Of a stretch of DNA of 64,000 nt, positions 1 to 11,433 are shown one piece after another (the stretch's first letter is position 1; the number at the start of each line of letters is the position of its first letter). Where the stretch lies: assembly GCF_000203815.1 (NCBI RefSeq), contig NW_004457715.1:1-64000 (forward strand), written 5' to 3'. Under the pieces are notes generated by a model, which was not told the origin of the DNA, did no database searches, and saw only the letters and a list, made by a program, of their open reading frames with translations. Source of the DNA: Cavenderia fasciculata. Its lineage: Eukaryota > Evosea > Eumycetozoa > Acytosteliales > Cavenderiaceae. Made by a program: the position numbers and the translations under genes.

Positions 1-505
1 TCAAGCTCCAAACAAAGAAACAAAGATTGGACATGAAACACCTGCCAACAAGGGTCCAAAGCCAAAAAAACAACAGGAAACATCAAAAACTACTACAATT
101 GAAATACTACGTGTTGTAAGAATGACAAATATACATGATGCAGTTGTTTCGGACTATGTAGAAGAGAACGAGACACCAAAATCACCTCAACTTCCAAAAT
201 TACACTCACCAAAACAAACCAAAAAAAAAAATAAGAAAAAAAATAACAAACCAAATAATAATGATACAGATATAGTACTACCAGACATTCCAATCAACAA
301 CACACCAATTCCAACAAAAGAAACAAAAAATAATCATCAAAACCCCACAAATAGGGCTACCTCTTCTAGAACAAATATCAAACCACCAACTACATATACT
401 CCATCAAAACATAATCAAAAGAAAGGTATATTTTCATATTTATAACAAGTACAGTGTACAACCAACATTTTTATTTAACTTTTTCTTATTTTAGGCAAAA
501 AATAA
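1..505 (+). CDS. C-terminal part of a Lys/Asn/Thr-rich protein (5' truncated by window)
   Basis: A reading frame is open from the first base; its first in-window Met codon is at 122. The protein is low complexity with Lys-, Asn- and Pro-rich runs, including a stretch of consecutive Lys near 215-245. I see no folded domain. A GTATAT...TTTTAG intron at 426-494 would join G425 to GC495-496 and end the protein three codons later at the TAA at 503-505. Without splicing, the frame stops at 443-445. The true start lies to the left. The function is unknown and the short last exon is an inference. Confidence 0.45.
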
Positions 506-1281
506 TTGTAATATAACACCTGGAAATAATAGTAACAAAAATGGAAAAAATTAATTTATTTTCCATCAAAACAACCACAAAAAATCCCCAGCTTGTGTGC
601 TACCCTAATAGAACATATGCTCTACCTATCCATCCTATCCAGGGCATACATGGACTATATTTTAACCAATTTCTATCAATTTTCTCCTATTATAGAGTCC
701 CCGGTTATGCCACCGCTAATCATGTTTGTAAGTAGCCTGATTAGACCAAAAAGCAACCCCCATGAAGAGCACATGCACCATATAAATGTGTATGAGGTTG
801 GTGTTTATAAATATATGTATTTAGCTAACAACATCGCCCGTGCCGCTCACCTGAGCTTATTTCTTCCAAAACCCTCCGATATACACTACTTTGGTCCCCA
901 TTTTAGTAGATTGTGTGTCAACACTATGGTACTCTGCGTATCATACACCATTCAACCGAATCACCCTTATGATTAGAATGCAGAGTGCATCAGATCCTTA
1001 GATATGATGATATCACTCGCTTCCGTAGCAAGAAGTATTTTATGAGGGGATGATATTACTTTACATATGTAAAGTCAAGAATATGTAGTATAACAGTGAG
1101 ACCTATGCATTGGTTACAGTTTCTTCCAAAATAGAACAAATAAATAGTGTAAAGATAATGGTTTATCTTTACTGTTTTTAACTACAATGATCACTCGGTT
1201 TTGAGTGCATGTTTTTTGACTTTTCACATCTCATGATATTTTCCTTATAAATTTTCGAGTATTATATTTCTAATTTATAAA
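506..1281. other. Region without a convincing gene
   Basis: This stretch is less AT-rich than the flanks at 590-980. It holds a 127-codon plus-strand frame at 593-976 with no domain, no normal codon bias and no splice context. It could be a decayed coding fragment. From 1000 to 1280 I see only promoter-like AT-rich DNA ahead of the next gene. Confidence 0.4.
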
Positions 1282-2633
1282 ATGAAACAACTACAACTAC
1301 AACTACAAGAATTAATACAATTTAAAATCATCAAATATATACTATTAGACAAGAAATCAAACCACCTACAATCAAGCATCACCAACAACAATAGTAAACC
1401 AAATGCAATACTCTTCTCATCGATCTTTTCACTATACAGCGGCAGTCAACACCGATCAGAATCAGATGTGCATCAACGAGACAACAACACATTTAGAATA
1501 AACACAATATCTATTCAACGAATAGCAATGGTTAGTTGGTCATGGTTTAGATACGTATCAACATACTACACCAACAATATGTTTACAGTCAACTTTTCAT
1601 TATTTCATCCAATCGACACGGTAGTATCAACATTAAAGAGTTACTACAGTCTGTTGGCAGGTCCATCTCGATTGAATGTAATAATGAACAAGTTGGAAAG
1701 GATGCCAGACAAGAGTATAGTTAGAAGGTTACAAGAACGTTTGGTGGTCGGTGGTGACTTGAACCTTCAATTCTCACGGTACTCTCCTTTTATCGGTGAA
1801 GATACTATCAAGAGTGTGACACTATCAAGAGTGATGAGATACGATAGTAACTATGTCGGGCACCCAAAACAAAGATTCTCATTCATACCGAACCTCTACG
1901 GAGCGTTTTATCACGAGTCTGGTCAATTTATAAAAGATCGAAATGCCTACCTCGATCGAAAAGAGTACAAGGTTTCTTGTAAACTACCAACCTATCTCGG
2001 TATACTGGATCAGTACACCAAACAACTACGTCGACTGTCAGTTGTACTAGAGCCACGTGATATGGCTCATGTCCCACATACACTGACACGGTTCATAGTC
2101 GATCGTGGAAACACACTTACTCATCTACACCTAAAGAGTAATTTTAATATTAATAGTAATAGTAATATTAATAGTAATAGTAATAGTAATCCACTTGTAA
2201 TACAAGATCTTTTAAAGAATTGTCAACTCATCAACCAATTAAATCAACACTAAGAGTATTAAAGTTATCTTGGGGATTCAATACACCTAGAAATACAAGA
2301 ACTAGATTAGGTGTATCTTCTCCCCCTATATCATCCTCTTCTACATCCACTTCACCAGCTCAACCAATAATTAAAGATGAAGAATCACTTGCATTAAATT
2401 TTGATTGGATGGTTCTTGTTGGATTTGAATCACTCTATAAATTAGTACCAACACAAAACAATACATTTACACCACCCAAAACATTCCTACAATTCATGCA
2501 ATCTTCAAACTATCGAATTAAATCATTTGGCAAATGTAGATTAATATTAAATCATTTATTATCAAAACAACTATATTTATTTAATATTCATTCACTTTAT
2601 TTAAATATTAGTAATCAACCAAATAATAATGTA

Positions 2634-2694
<61 letters not shown>

Positions 2695-3344
2695 GGGATT
2701 ATTCATTTAATAATGATTATTCAATCAATCAATTATTAAATGGTAAAGTTTTAAATTATTTATCATTGTTTGAACAACAACAACAACCGCAACAACAACA
2801 AATAATGACAAATAATAGAATGACAGCACTTTTATTTCACTTTAACCCAACATCATTGGAGAGTTTAACAAGTTTGGATTTAATGTTGTACAGACACGAT
2901 AGAACGGATGAAATTGTAGAATATCTAAATATGTTTCCAGTGTTAAGATCACTCTCACTCTATCTAGAACATCACGATAGAAAGAAAATATTTGATACGA
3001 TTGGTCAAAATGAAACGTTGGAAAGACTAGTATATAAAAATAATAGTAATAGAGACAACATTAATATAATAGTTTCGGCATTAAATAATAGAAATCAATC
3101 ATCAAAATTAAGATCAATAGCTCTTAGAATTGATAATAATATTCCACATCTTCGTAATTTTGGTAAATTGATTTTCGATCAAATCAATATTAGAAATAAT
3201 AATAGTAATAATGTAAATAATAATGTAAATAATAATAATAATAATAGTAACAATGTAAATAATAATAATAATAATAATAATAATAGTACAACATTTGAAA
3301 TAATAGAAAATTTAAATTCAAAGTATTTGGTTTTATGTTTGTAA
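1282..3344 (+). CDS. Leu-rich dictyostelid protein, reading frame broken at about 2220-2253
   Basis: Two long frames abut. 1282-2253 (323 codons, ATG) runs into the frame that ends at 3344. They overlap for about 34 bases with no intron signal between them. The second frame has no ATG at its beginning (only TTG at 2220), so the two are best read as one gene of about 690 residues with a frame slip. The protein has repeated leucine-spaced segments of the LRR-like type common in dictyostelid multigene families. A long Asn run is encoded by (AAT)n at 2631-2694, with a second Asn-rich run near the C-terminus. I cannot assign a family. The slip could be a sequencing error or true decay. Confidence 0.45.
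2631..2694. repeat. (AAT)n microsatellite encoding poly-Asn
   Basis: An almost perfect run of AAT triplets within the coding frame. This is typical of dictyostelid coding microsatellites. Confidence 0.9.
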
Positions 3345-3651
3345 ATTTGGCAGGACAATCGTAATTACCGATTTGAAAAGAAGTCGATACAGTATTAGCG
3401 GGTAAAGGAGAGAAAGAGAGAGAGAGAGAGAGCAGTGATGCCGCGCTCGTGAGCTCGTTCACCTGCAATCGTGCCACATTGGTTGGTTGGACCACAATGC
3501 GACTAGTCCACATATTATATAAAAAAAAAAAGAGGCCTTTTCAATATATTCAATGTTCAATTATCATAAAATAATATTATTGCAACTAAATAGCGATACA
3601 AAATAAATCTTCTTGTACCCGAATTTATTTGATTAAAATATTGTTGATAAA
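3345..3651. other. Intergenic, with short (GA)n tract
   Basis: Between two gene 3' ends. It holds an (AG)n run at about 3412-3433, then an unusually GC-rich patch at 3435-3505 of unknown meaning. No gene is seen. Confidence 0.6.
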
Positions 3652-6600
3652 CTAAAACTTTTTTGTAAAATTCTGATTCGTTTTATCAGGAGATGGAGTC
3701 GCATTGAAGACTTGATTTGATAGAACATCTAGAAGATTCACTGTATCATCCAATTGAGATGGCTTTAAAATCAATAATCTAATATTTAGATATTGATTAT
3801 TATTATTATGTTCAAACTCTTGATGAATATTGTCTTGATCCAATTCAAATAATTTCTTAATTTCCTTATTGTATTTTTGGGAATCCATATTAAAATTTCT
3901 AAAGTGCCTGTTGGTTTGTTCAAATTTTGATCTATTGATTTGGCAATATAAATGTGGGTGTGTTGATACCTTAACATGTGATATTACTTTGACATGGCCT
4001 AAATTGATAGAGAATTTGGTGTGATTATTCATCCAATCTAACAATTTATCATTCCTAAATCAATTTATGGTTAGGATAATTTCTATAATTAATACATGTA
4101 TTGCGAGATAGTACGTACCTCTCGATTGAACCAATACCGTAACATTGTTCATTGATTGATAAGATTGCTTTTGGTTCCCTAACATTGTTTTTTATATATG
4201 AATTGACGATCGTTTGGTCAGGATCATTGTGGCGGTAGATATTATATCGATTGGAATTCCTATATTTAAGGAACAATGAGAAACTAGGCATTTCTTCTAC
4301 TAATGGTTTGTTAAATGATTTACCTAAAATTAAAATCTTTAATGACAATGGAGATAATTTGATTTCACTATTAAATGATGGTCCAAATATTAATGTTTCA
4401 ACACTATCGGGAATGTCTCTCCATCCAATTGGTTGATTAAACTTTCCCAATAACTTTAATTTTAAAAGTGTTGGTGGAAGTAATCCTTTGAGAGGACTGT
4501 TAAATTCACCATCCAATATTAATGTTGTTGTGCTTGATAGAATTTGTCTTCGATTGATTAAAAATGATGAAATTCTCTGTGTGTGTTGGTTGACTATTTC
4601 TCCATTCAAATCATCCAATGAAAGACGATCATGAGGTGTTGCGATTAATAGTTTCTTGACAAAATTAATTAAATCGTCAGAGTATCTATCAGTTGATATT
4701 TTAATATGATCTGCACTAAAGTTGTGTTTTTTGTGGTTTTCAATAAACTGTTTTCTATTTTTAATATCATCTGGATGGCTATAATATTAATTGGAAATTT
4801 AATTTGGGATTTATCCTGTAATAATTAAAATGACATAATTACCATGAAAGTAAATGTAATAATATAAAAGGGTTGATCCAACTGAATATATATCACTTGA
4901 GGGAAAATATTTCTTTTGTTTTGATTCCTATGACATAAACAATTGTTAAGATGCAAAATAAATAATGTACATCATATTTGGGGGTACATACAGGAGAGTA
5001 ATACCCGCTTGTTCCACGGGATGCAAGTTGCCACTATATTCGCATATCGTGTTGTTTGTTCGGCAGTGTCATTGATTGCATGATCCACTGAATGATTTTG
5101 ATCAACGAAATAGTGGCAACAACCAAAATCACCAAGAACTATTTGACCGTCATGTCCAATAAATAGATTGAGTGGTTTGATATCGAGATGTGCAAGATTG
5201 TGTTGAGATAGTTTTTCAAGTATTTGGAATAATCTATTAATATAGACCCATATTTCGGACTCAAGTATATATTTATACTCTGGATTTTGTTTTCCTTGTT
5301 GGGATCCATTCCTAAAAGATTTGTTTGATTAATGATCTAGAGCTTTGAACTCGTTAACGTATTGGTATAATAGTAATATATTGCAATAACATACCATTTA
5401 TAGATTGATTGAAATAATTGTTCTAAATCACCACCTTCACAGAAATGTGTCAAAATATTTATCTTTTTTGAATCTATGTCATCTTGGTGATCTTTGTATT
5501 GAATAAACATATCGTCGTTGGTGAATAGTTTCATTGTTGATATTTCAAATTGTATTTTGTCGTAGATTGATTGATCTATTTCTTTCCTATTGTTTTCAAT
5601 TTCATTCTGATTTTTCTTTGAGTAATCTATTTCCTTGTAAACATACTGTTGGATAAATTAGCAGGATGTATCATCATTTAATTACATTATTAATACATAC
5701 CAATTCGTTTGAAGATTCGCACATTACTAAAATTACTTTGTTGGTAGAGTATGGAAAAGAGTGCAATTTGAAATATTTGTTGTTGTTGATTGAAATATAA
5801 TCTCTGTGACTGATAGGATATGACATTAAATGTTTGGGGTCATAATTGATTGAGTTGGGATTTAAAGTTGTAATTAGCTGTTCCGATTGAATGTTATTGG
5901 TCAAAATATCAAATTCATCGACATGATAATCAGAATCTGGTGGAAAAGTTGTTGAAAGAATCAGAGGATATGTAGTTTTTGGAAGTTTTATGACTTCATA
6001 CGATCCTACTATAAGGAAATTTCTGCTTAAACTAATTGATTGGTTGAAATCAACTAAAAGTCTTAAAGACGGTATTGAATCTCTGGATTGATTATAGGTG
6101 TCTCCAAACTCCAATGATTGTAATGATGTTGGTAATACTCCAACTGATAGTGGTTGGTTATAGAATCTACCAAACACCAATGATTGTAATGATGATGGTA
6201 ATACTCCAACTGATAGTGCTTGATTATATCTATCACCAAACTCCAATGATTGTAATGATGATGGTAGTACTCCAACTGATAGCGGTTGGTTATAGTAATA
6301 ACCAAACTCCAATGATTGTAATGATGTTGGTAATACTCCAACTGATAGTGGTTGGTTATAACCTCCACCAAACTTCAATGATTGTAATGTTGATGGTAAT
6401 ACTCCAACTGATAGAGGTTGATTATATTCATCACCAAACTCCAATGATTGTAATGACGATGGTAATACTCCAACTGATAGCAGTTGATTATATTCATCAC
6501 CAAACACCAATGATTGTAACGATGATGGTAATACTCCAACTGATAGTGCTTGGTTATAGTAATAACCAAACATCAATGATTGTAATGATGATGGTAATAC

Positions 6601-6747
6601 TCCAACTGATAGAGGTTGATCATAGTCATCACCAAACATCAATGATTGTAATGATGATGGTAAGACTCCAACTGATAGAGGTTGATTATATTCATAAATA
6701 TATACCTCATTAGAAGTTTGTTGTGTGTGCTGCTTGCTCTTCGTCAT
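3652..6747 (-). pseudogene. FNIP-repeat protein kinase (fnk-like), kinase activation segment out of frame
   Basis: The best start is ATG 6747. Exons by eye: 6747-5701, 5645-5395, 5311-4992, 4927-4843, 4778-4119 and 4054-3652. Order of parts: nine 22-residue FNIP repeats (YNQPLSVGVLPSSLQSL type), a linker, an atypical kinase N-lobe (YVYKEID supplies the likely beta-3 Lys), HLDIKPLN, GDFG, then the C-lobe followed by three further FNIP-like units (FNSPL, FNQPI, FNKPL). D. discoideum has a family of FNIP-repeat Ser/Thr kinases (fnkA-E). Compared with the intact copy at 16.0-20.2 kb, this copy lacks 2 bases at about 5026 (ACACTT to ACTT). It has 8 extra bases at about 4850-4860. Between these points the frame is shifted and TGA forms at the exon 3/4 join. 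Probable pseudogene, or a truncated product. Confidence 0.7.
6086..6700 (-). repeat. 66-bp tandem repeat encoding nine FNIP repeats
   Basis: The 22-codon unit is repeated nine times with small changes, strongest in the DNA core read on plus as CCAATGATTGTAATGATG. Because of this periodicity the opposite strand is also open for over 200 codons; those frames are shadows. Confidence 0.9.
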
Positions 6748-6777
6748 TGAGTAAAATGGTCCCTGATTCGATATCAA

Positions 6778-7146
6778 TTAAAAGGTACAATAATAATAAT
6801 GAAGCACCCTCAGATATTTTTTTTGACAATTCTGCAAAGTAGTGAAAAATTCCTTAATTCATAAAAGTCTTTTTAATTTTTTTGCGAGCTGGACGCAATT
6901 GGAAGGGGGTCAAACCTCATTTCGAATAAGAGTAACATAAAAATCTCTTTAATTTTTAGTGCCAGCAATTTATTTTTAAAAAAGATCTTTGGAAGACTGA
7001 CAACCACTTGAACCCTGTTACAGCAGATCGATCCAGAGCCCAATGACCATTCTACCAGCACCATGACAACTCACGGCAGCCGCTGTTACTTGAACCACTT
7101 GCCGTTGATCTCTATTATTATTTATAATTATTTTTATTATATTAAA
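6778..7146. other. Intergenic between two minus-strand genes
   Basis: Promoter side of the FNIP kinase gene and 3' side of the RNA ligase gene. A less AT-rich patch at about 6995-7115 is partly open on the minus strand (63 codons at 6873-7064) but matches nothing I recognise. No gene is called. Confidence 0.5.
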
Positions 7147-8502
7147 TTAATCAAATTCAGTATATTTAATACCACCAATCCAATTTCTTGCCTCATCCAA
7201 TTTACTAGAGCTTGAACAATTCGTTTTGATGAGCGAGATGATATTTCTTGTGACCTTGTTCTTTTGGACGGCGACTGGTTCATCTTCCTCGTCATCCCAG
7301 AGATGGAAAATCATTTTCTTTTCAAACGATGGGATATCTCTGAGACCTTGGATATGCTTGCGGAGCTTACCTTCCTTGCGATACTGTGCCAAATTTTCAA
7401 TGATGCGAGACGATGTCTGTTCGATGGCGGCAAACAAGTCGATGGCAAACTGTTGGATTCTCTGGTAACGGATTGGCAAGGGTCCCATGGCAGACAACTG
7501 AGCGACGGTATCATCGAGCTTCTTGTCCAAGATCAACATCCAAATATCCTTTTCCTGGTTGAGATTGATCGACGATGATTTTGACAGGTCAAAGTACCAC
7601 TCGCACTTCATCTTGTACACGTGACCGCTATCAAAACGTAAAATGTATCCTTCGATATCTTTCATTGCTTGCACGGCTGCCAACAACTCTGCCGTATTCT
7701 TGCAGTTTTTTAAAGAGGGGTGAGCGCTTTGTTCGAGTTTTCCAGTGTATGGCACAGAGAATTCAGCGGCCGATTTCACCATATCATCGTATGGAATGTA
7801 TTCACCTGTCTTGATGTTTCTAATGGCGGTCAAAGCCAACAAGTCGGCGGCATAGTACAACACGATTCTCTGCGACTCTGAGCACCACTCAAACATTGGT
7901 GTGTATCCCTGCTTCAACCAATGTGCGGCAAACTCGTCGTACCTGATGCTCCCAGTCTTGGTAGCAATATATTTTTCAACCTTGACCGACAACTCTGTGG
8001 CACCAGCCTTTGATCCCCACGACACTGTATCCTTCAAGTAGATAGGTGCGATCAAACTACCGTCCAACTTTTCCATAATCACGTGTGGCTGTGTTATATC
8101 AATCTTATCTTGATGTGTCTCTTCCATCTCATTGATATTAAAAAACTTGTGAAACTTTCTACACAACAGTCTTCCAGTTGTCTCTTCAAACAATATACCT
8201 CTACATTCTCTTCTAACCTTTAAAAGGAATTTTGTCTTTTCATCTGTTGAATATGATGGAAACCTAAATGATAAATAAACAATAATTGTGTGAATAATTG
8301 TGTGAGTGTGTGTTGTAGTACAGAGTGTGTATCTTTCTTTAATTTTGACATACGAATTTCTAGTAGCATAATCATAATTGAAACAAATGATACCTTGTTT
8401 ATTTGTTTCTCTGAACCCTGGTACATTGGCAGTTGCTTCTCTGCAATCTTGAATTGTAATATCCCATGGGAATAATGTTGAATTTCTTTGTTTATAATCC
8501 AT
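7147..8502 (-). CDS. T4 RNA ligase 1 (Rnl1)-type RNA ligase
   Basis: The unspliced frame is 451 codons, but 8353-8264 is a 90-base intron (GTATGT...ATTTAG|G) that happens to be in frame and stop-free. Splicing gives 421 residues and removes a Thr/His-rich insert. The nucleotidyltransferase motifs are all present in order: motif I MEKLDGS (Lys about residue 115 of the mature frame, the AMP-accepting Lys), the upstream RGILFE segment, motif III MFEWC followed by RIVLYY, motif IV EGYILRF and motif V KMKCEWY. This is the arrangement of T4 Rnl1 and of the ligase domain of fungal tRNA ligase. No kinase or phosphodiesterase domain is attached. Expected activity is ATP-dependent sealing of 5'-phosphate to 3'-OH RNA ends. 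The substrate (tRNA halves, damaged RNA) is not known. Confidence 0.85.
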   Translation of the reverse strand: MDYKQRNSTLFPWDITIQDCREATANVPGFRETNKQGIICFNYDYATRNSYVKIKERYTLCTTTHTHTIIHTIIVYLSFRFPSYSTDEKTKFLLKVRRECRGILFEETTGRLLCRKFHKFFNINEMEETHQDKIDITQPHVIMEKLDGSLIAPIYLKDTVSWGSKAGATELSVKVEKYIATKTGSIRYDEFAAHWLKQGYTPMFEWCSESQRIVLYYAADLLALTAIRNIKTGEYIPYDDMVKSAAEFSVPYTGKLEQSAHPSLKNCKNTAELLAAVQAMKDIEGYILRFDSGHVYKMKCEWYFDLSKSSSINLNQEKDIWMLILDKKLDDTVAQLSAMGPLPIRYQRIQQFAIDLFAAIEQTSSRIIENLAQYRKEGKLRKHIQGLRDIPSFEKKMIFHLWDDEEDEPVAVQKNKVTRNIISLIKTNCSSSSKLDEARNWIGGIKYTEFD

Positions 8503-8932
8503 TCTCTCTCTATCTCTATATATATATTTATATATAAATCTCTATAATACAAGCTTGTAAACTATACAACAACTGTACAAATACAATAACTACAATCGAT
8601 TGTATATGTAAATAAATAAATAATGATGATACAAAAATCAAAATCTATCGTCTTTTATGCTACCACGATCGAAAAGAGATCAAGAGAAATCGAGAAGAAA
8701 TTTCAAAACAAAGAAAAAAAATATAATACTGGTATTTTAAATTTGAGAAACAAAAAGAATATTATTAACAATATTATAATTATTTGTTCTATATTCTTGT
8801 ATATTTAAGAAACATATAACACAGTGTCCACGGATAGCTGCGAACATTACACCCAAAACAATGAGCCAAACGTTTGTTTTTTTTGAACAAGCTCGCTATT
8901 AAAATTAATTTATTAATTATTATTTATTATTA
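8503..8932. other. Intergenic
   Basis: Promoter of the RNA ligase gene and 3' flank of the next gene, both minus strand. A 61-codon plus frame at 8623-8808 is Lys/Ile-rich noise. Nothing else is seen. Confidence 0.6.
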
Positions 8933-10624
8933 TTATTTAATACTGGAATAATCATAATTATAATTATTTCTTTTGAGTAATCCTTTTTTAATAATAACTG
9001 CAATAATGATGATAATGGCAACTATAGCAATTGGAACTATAATAATTGCACTTTTCTCACCATTTGTTAAACCATTTGTTGTTGGATTGTTAGATGTATT
9101 ATTGTCACATTGTTGATCTGGTGAACTATCATTTCCGAAAGAACTGCAATCAGATTCGCAATGGACAGGTAAAGATGTCTTGTCTGATGCAAGATCAACG
9201 TTGTTTGAAAATGTGTTGTTGTCAATATTGATGATAGAGTAACCAATACATTCTATAATACCTCCATATTCAGCTGCTTGGTTGCTAGTAAATGTAGAGT
9301 TGTTGACAGAGATGGTTGATTCGTTGGAATAGATTGCACCACCATTGGCACCTGAATAGTTGTTTTGAAATGTTGAATACTGTATATCAGACTGTGAATT
9401 ACTATTATATATACCGGCACCGTTACCAGTGGCACTGTTACCCTTTACAGTTACACCATTGAGGTATAGGTACGAGTCAAACAGCGTGATGGCACCACCA
9501 ATCGAGTCCGCTGAATTGCCAATCATGTCAGACTGGTAGATACGAATAGTGCAGTCTTGAGAGGCATAGACTTGACCATAGTAACCTGCATTGTTGATGA
9601 ATTTACTATTGTAGATTCTAACGATCGAGTAGACACACATCAGCGCAGTACTATTGTAATTACCGGTAAAAGAGGTCGTTTGAATGGTCATGCTTTGGAG
9701 ACCGAGTATCAATGCACCACTGGCCACTGTATTATTGGTGAATACACAATTGACCATTGTATTAAACAATTCCATGTCATTGTTGTATAGCATCAAGATA
9801 CCTCCAGTTGACCGTGTTTCGGTGGTCGTTACTACATTGTCAGAGAATCGGTTAGTGTCGTAAACACCAACACCTCCCTTTTGGTAGATAACAAATCGAC
9901 TTGTACATCCTTGAAATGTAGTTTGATTGACTTGAATACTCATCTTGGGAGCATAAACAATAGTACTATTGGCTTGGACCGAGTTAAACGTACACCCGAA
10001 AATGACGAGTTGTGAGTTTGGTGTGGCAGACTGCACCCAAATGACACCCTTTGAAGAGGTCAACTTGGTGAATTCACAGTAATTGACAGTTAATGCGACA
10101 TTGGCCGATGCATCAGGTGTGTAGAATATTCCACCCGGTTGATTGATTGAAACTTGAAGGTTTCGGAATACGATGCCAGTCAATGTGACGTTGGTCTGGT
10201 TGTATGTGTTGACAGCGTTTGGTGGGACTACAACTTGAATAAAGTAGAATGGTACCTGTACGACGTTACCAAAGTCAATGATGACTTGATTGTTGTCAAG
10301 AGACGATGATTGGATGGTCAACGATTGATTGAATATTGCAAAGTTTGCATTTCTTTCAGCTTGGTATACACCACCCTCCATTTCAATCGTCAACAAAGTA
10401 CTATTGTTGCTAGTAGTAGCATAAAAGTAATCAAATGCACTTTGAATATCACGACAAGCCAAAGCTATCGTAGCACCACAAGTAGCATTTGTATTGGTAC
10501 TATTAACATTGACATAGAGTGTTAAAGCTGTAGCTGTAGCTGTAGTTGTATGAATTTGTAGCATGATCATCATCATCACTAAACTACTGATGATGAAGAT
10601 TGTACTAGTACTAATCCATTTCAT
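8933..10624 (-). CDS. Type I membrane protein with right-handed beta-helix (pectin-lyase-like) ectodomain
   Basis: A single 563-codon frame from ATG 10624. Residues 1-30 are a signal peptide (basic start, long Ile/Leu/Met core, Thr/Ala cleavage region). The middle 400 residues are Asn/Ser/Thr-rich with many N-glycosylation sequons and recurrent short motifs such as NNYSGANGGAIYSNES and FTSNQAAEYGG. These are the GGAIY/FxxN repeats of polymorphic-membrane-protein-like beta-helices common in dictyostelid surface proteins. Near the C-terminus a 24-residue Ile/Val/Ala transmembrane helix is followed by a short basic and Tyr/Asn-rich tail. It is probably a cell-surface adhesion or recognition protein. 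No enzyme motif is seen. Confidence 0.75.
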   Translation of the reverse strand: MKWISTSTIFIISSLVMMMIMLQIHTTTATATALTLYVNVNSTNTNATCGATIALACRDIQSAFDYFYATTSNNSTLLTIEMEGGVYQAERNANFAIFNQSLTIQSSSLDNNQVIIDFGNVVQVPFYFIQVVVPPNAVNTYNQTNVTLTGIVFRNLQVSINQPGGIFYTPDASANVALTVNYCEFTKLTSSKGVIWVQSATPNSQLVIFGCTFNSVQANSTIVYAPKMSIQVNQTTFQGCTSRFVIYQKGGVGVYDTNRFSDNVVTTTETRSTGGILMLYNNDMELFNTMVNCVFTNNTVASGALILGLQSMTIQTTSFTGNYNSTALMCVYSIVRIYNSKFINNAGYYGQVYASQDCTIRIYQSDMIGNSADSIGGAITLFDSYLYLNGVTVKGNSATGNGAGIYNSNSQSDIQYSTFQNNYSGANGGAIYSNESTISVNNSTFTSNQAAEYGGIIECIGYSIINIDNNTFSNNVDLASDKTSLPVHCESDCSSFGNDSSPDQQCDNNTSNNPTTNGLTNGEKSAIIIVPIAIVAIIIIIAVIIKKGLLKRNNYNYDYSSIK

Positions 10625-11397
10625 CTTGATTTATCTCTTTATAAAGTATCTATCTATCTATTTATATATTTATATATATATATACAATGAGGACTATGAT
10701 TGAATGACGATACACGTCATCCTTTAAGTGATCAAAGTCATGATGTTGATGATTCTTTGGTTGGTATCAAATATGTTGTTGTTATAATTTGAGAAACGTT
10801 GGATGACTTGACCTACCAAAACTGATCAGCTGTCTAGACAAACAAAGAGTACTTGAAAATTAGGTCAATTTTTATTTATTTTTTATTTTTATTTTTATTA
10901 ATTCCCACCTTTAATAAAGGTGTTTTTGTTTTTTGTATTTTTCATTATAGTGATTATAATATTCATAAATTATTTATTTGTATAAACTTATTATCTCTTT
11001 TTTAAAAAAAAAAAAAAAAAATAAGTTTAAACTTACTGTGGCCACCACAACACTAGTAGCACCAGGTGCAACTATCCATCCACTTTCAATCATCCTTTAA
11101 AAGGAGAGATAAATCCCCCCAATGTATCATAGAGCCAAAACACCTTACGGATAAAGTACATTCGAACCGTTGCACGCGGTTTGGGCATGGACCTAAAAAA
11201 ATATCTGACGTTCAATTTCCGCTGTTATTGGTTTATACTTTGTAAATTTCATTGTTTCATATTGATTATCTGAATTTGTCTGTAATTTTCCACATTACAT
11301 TGTTTTTGATTGGATAAAATGTACATGGATCCACATGTTTCACCAATTCCTTTATGATTGAGTTCTTGGAATGTTTTAAATTATCAACTAGGCCATT
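10625..11397. other. Long intergenic region
   Basis: Divergent promoters of the beta-helix gene (minus) and the Cys-rich peptide gene (plus). It contains a TA/TATC-rich stretch at 10640-10685, a short hairpin CACCTTTAATAAAGGTG at about 10906-10922 and a 17-A run near 11004. A patch at 11030-11170 is less AT-rich but has no readable frame. No RNA gene is recognised. Confidence 0.5.
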
Positions 11398-11433
11398 GTC
11401 CATGGAAACATATAAATACCATGTCCATGGAAA
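11398..11433 (+). promoter_or_regulatory. Paired GTCCATGGAAA boxes flanking a TATA element
   Basis: GTCCATGGAAA occurs at 11398-11408 and again at 11423-11433, with TATAAATA at 11411-11418 between them. The inner CCATGG is self-complementary. The position about 60-100 bases before the 5'UTR intron of the peptide gene fits a core promoter with twin activator sites. The role is inferred. Confidence 0.4.

Noticed and set aside
541-976. Overlapping plus frames of 64 and 127 codons
   Set aside because: No start context, no domain and no splice partner. They may be remnants but cannot be supported as genes.
6075-6713. Long plus-strand frames opposite the FNIP arrays (also 18472-20209)
   Set aside because: They are by-products of the 66-bp periodicity of the minus-strand coding repeats. 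They encode only a monotonous TPMIVMMMVILQLIEV pattern with no start context.
7015-7030. CCTGTTACAGCAG, resembling the 11-base motif of dictyostelid class I RNAs
   Set aside because: The match is imperfect, and no paired 5'/3' stem or upstream DUSE was found at the right distance.
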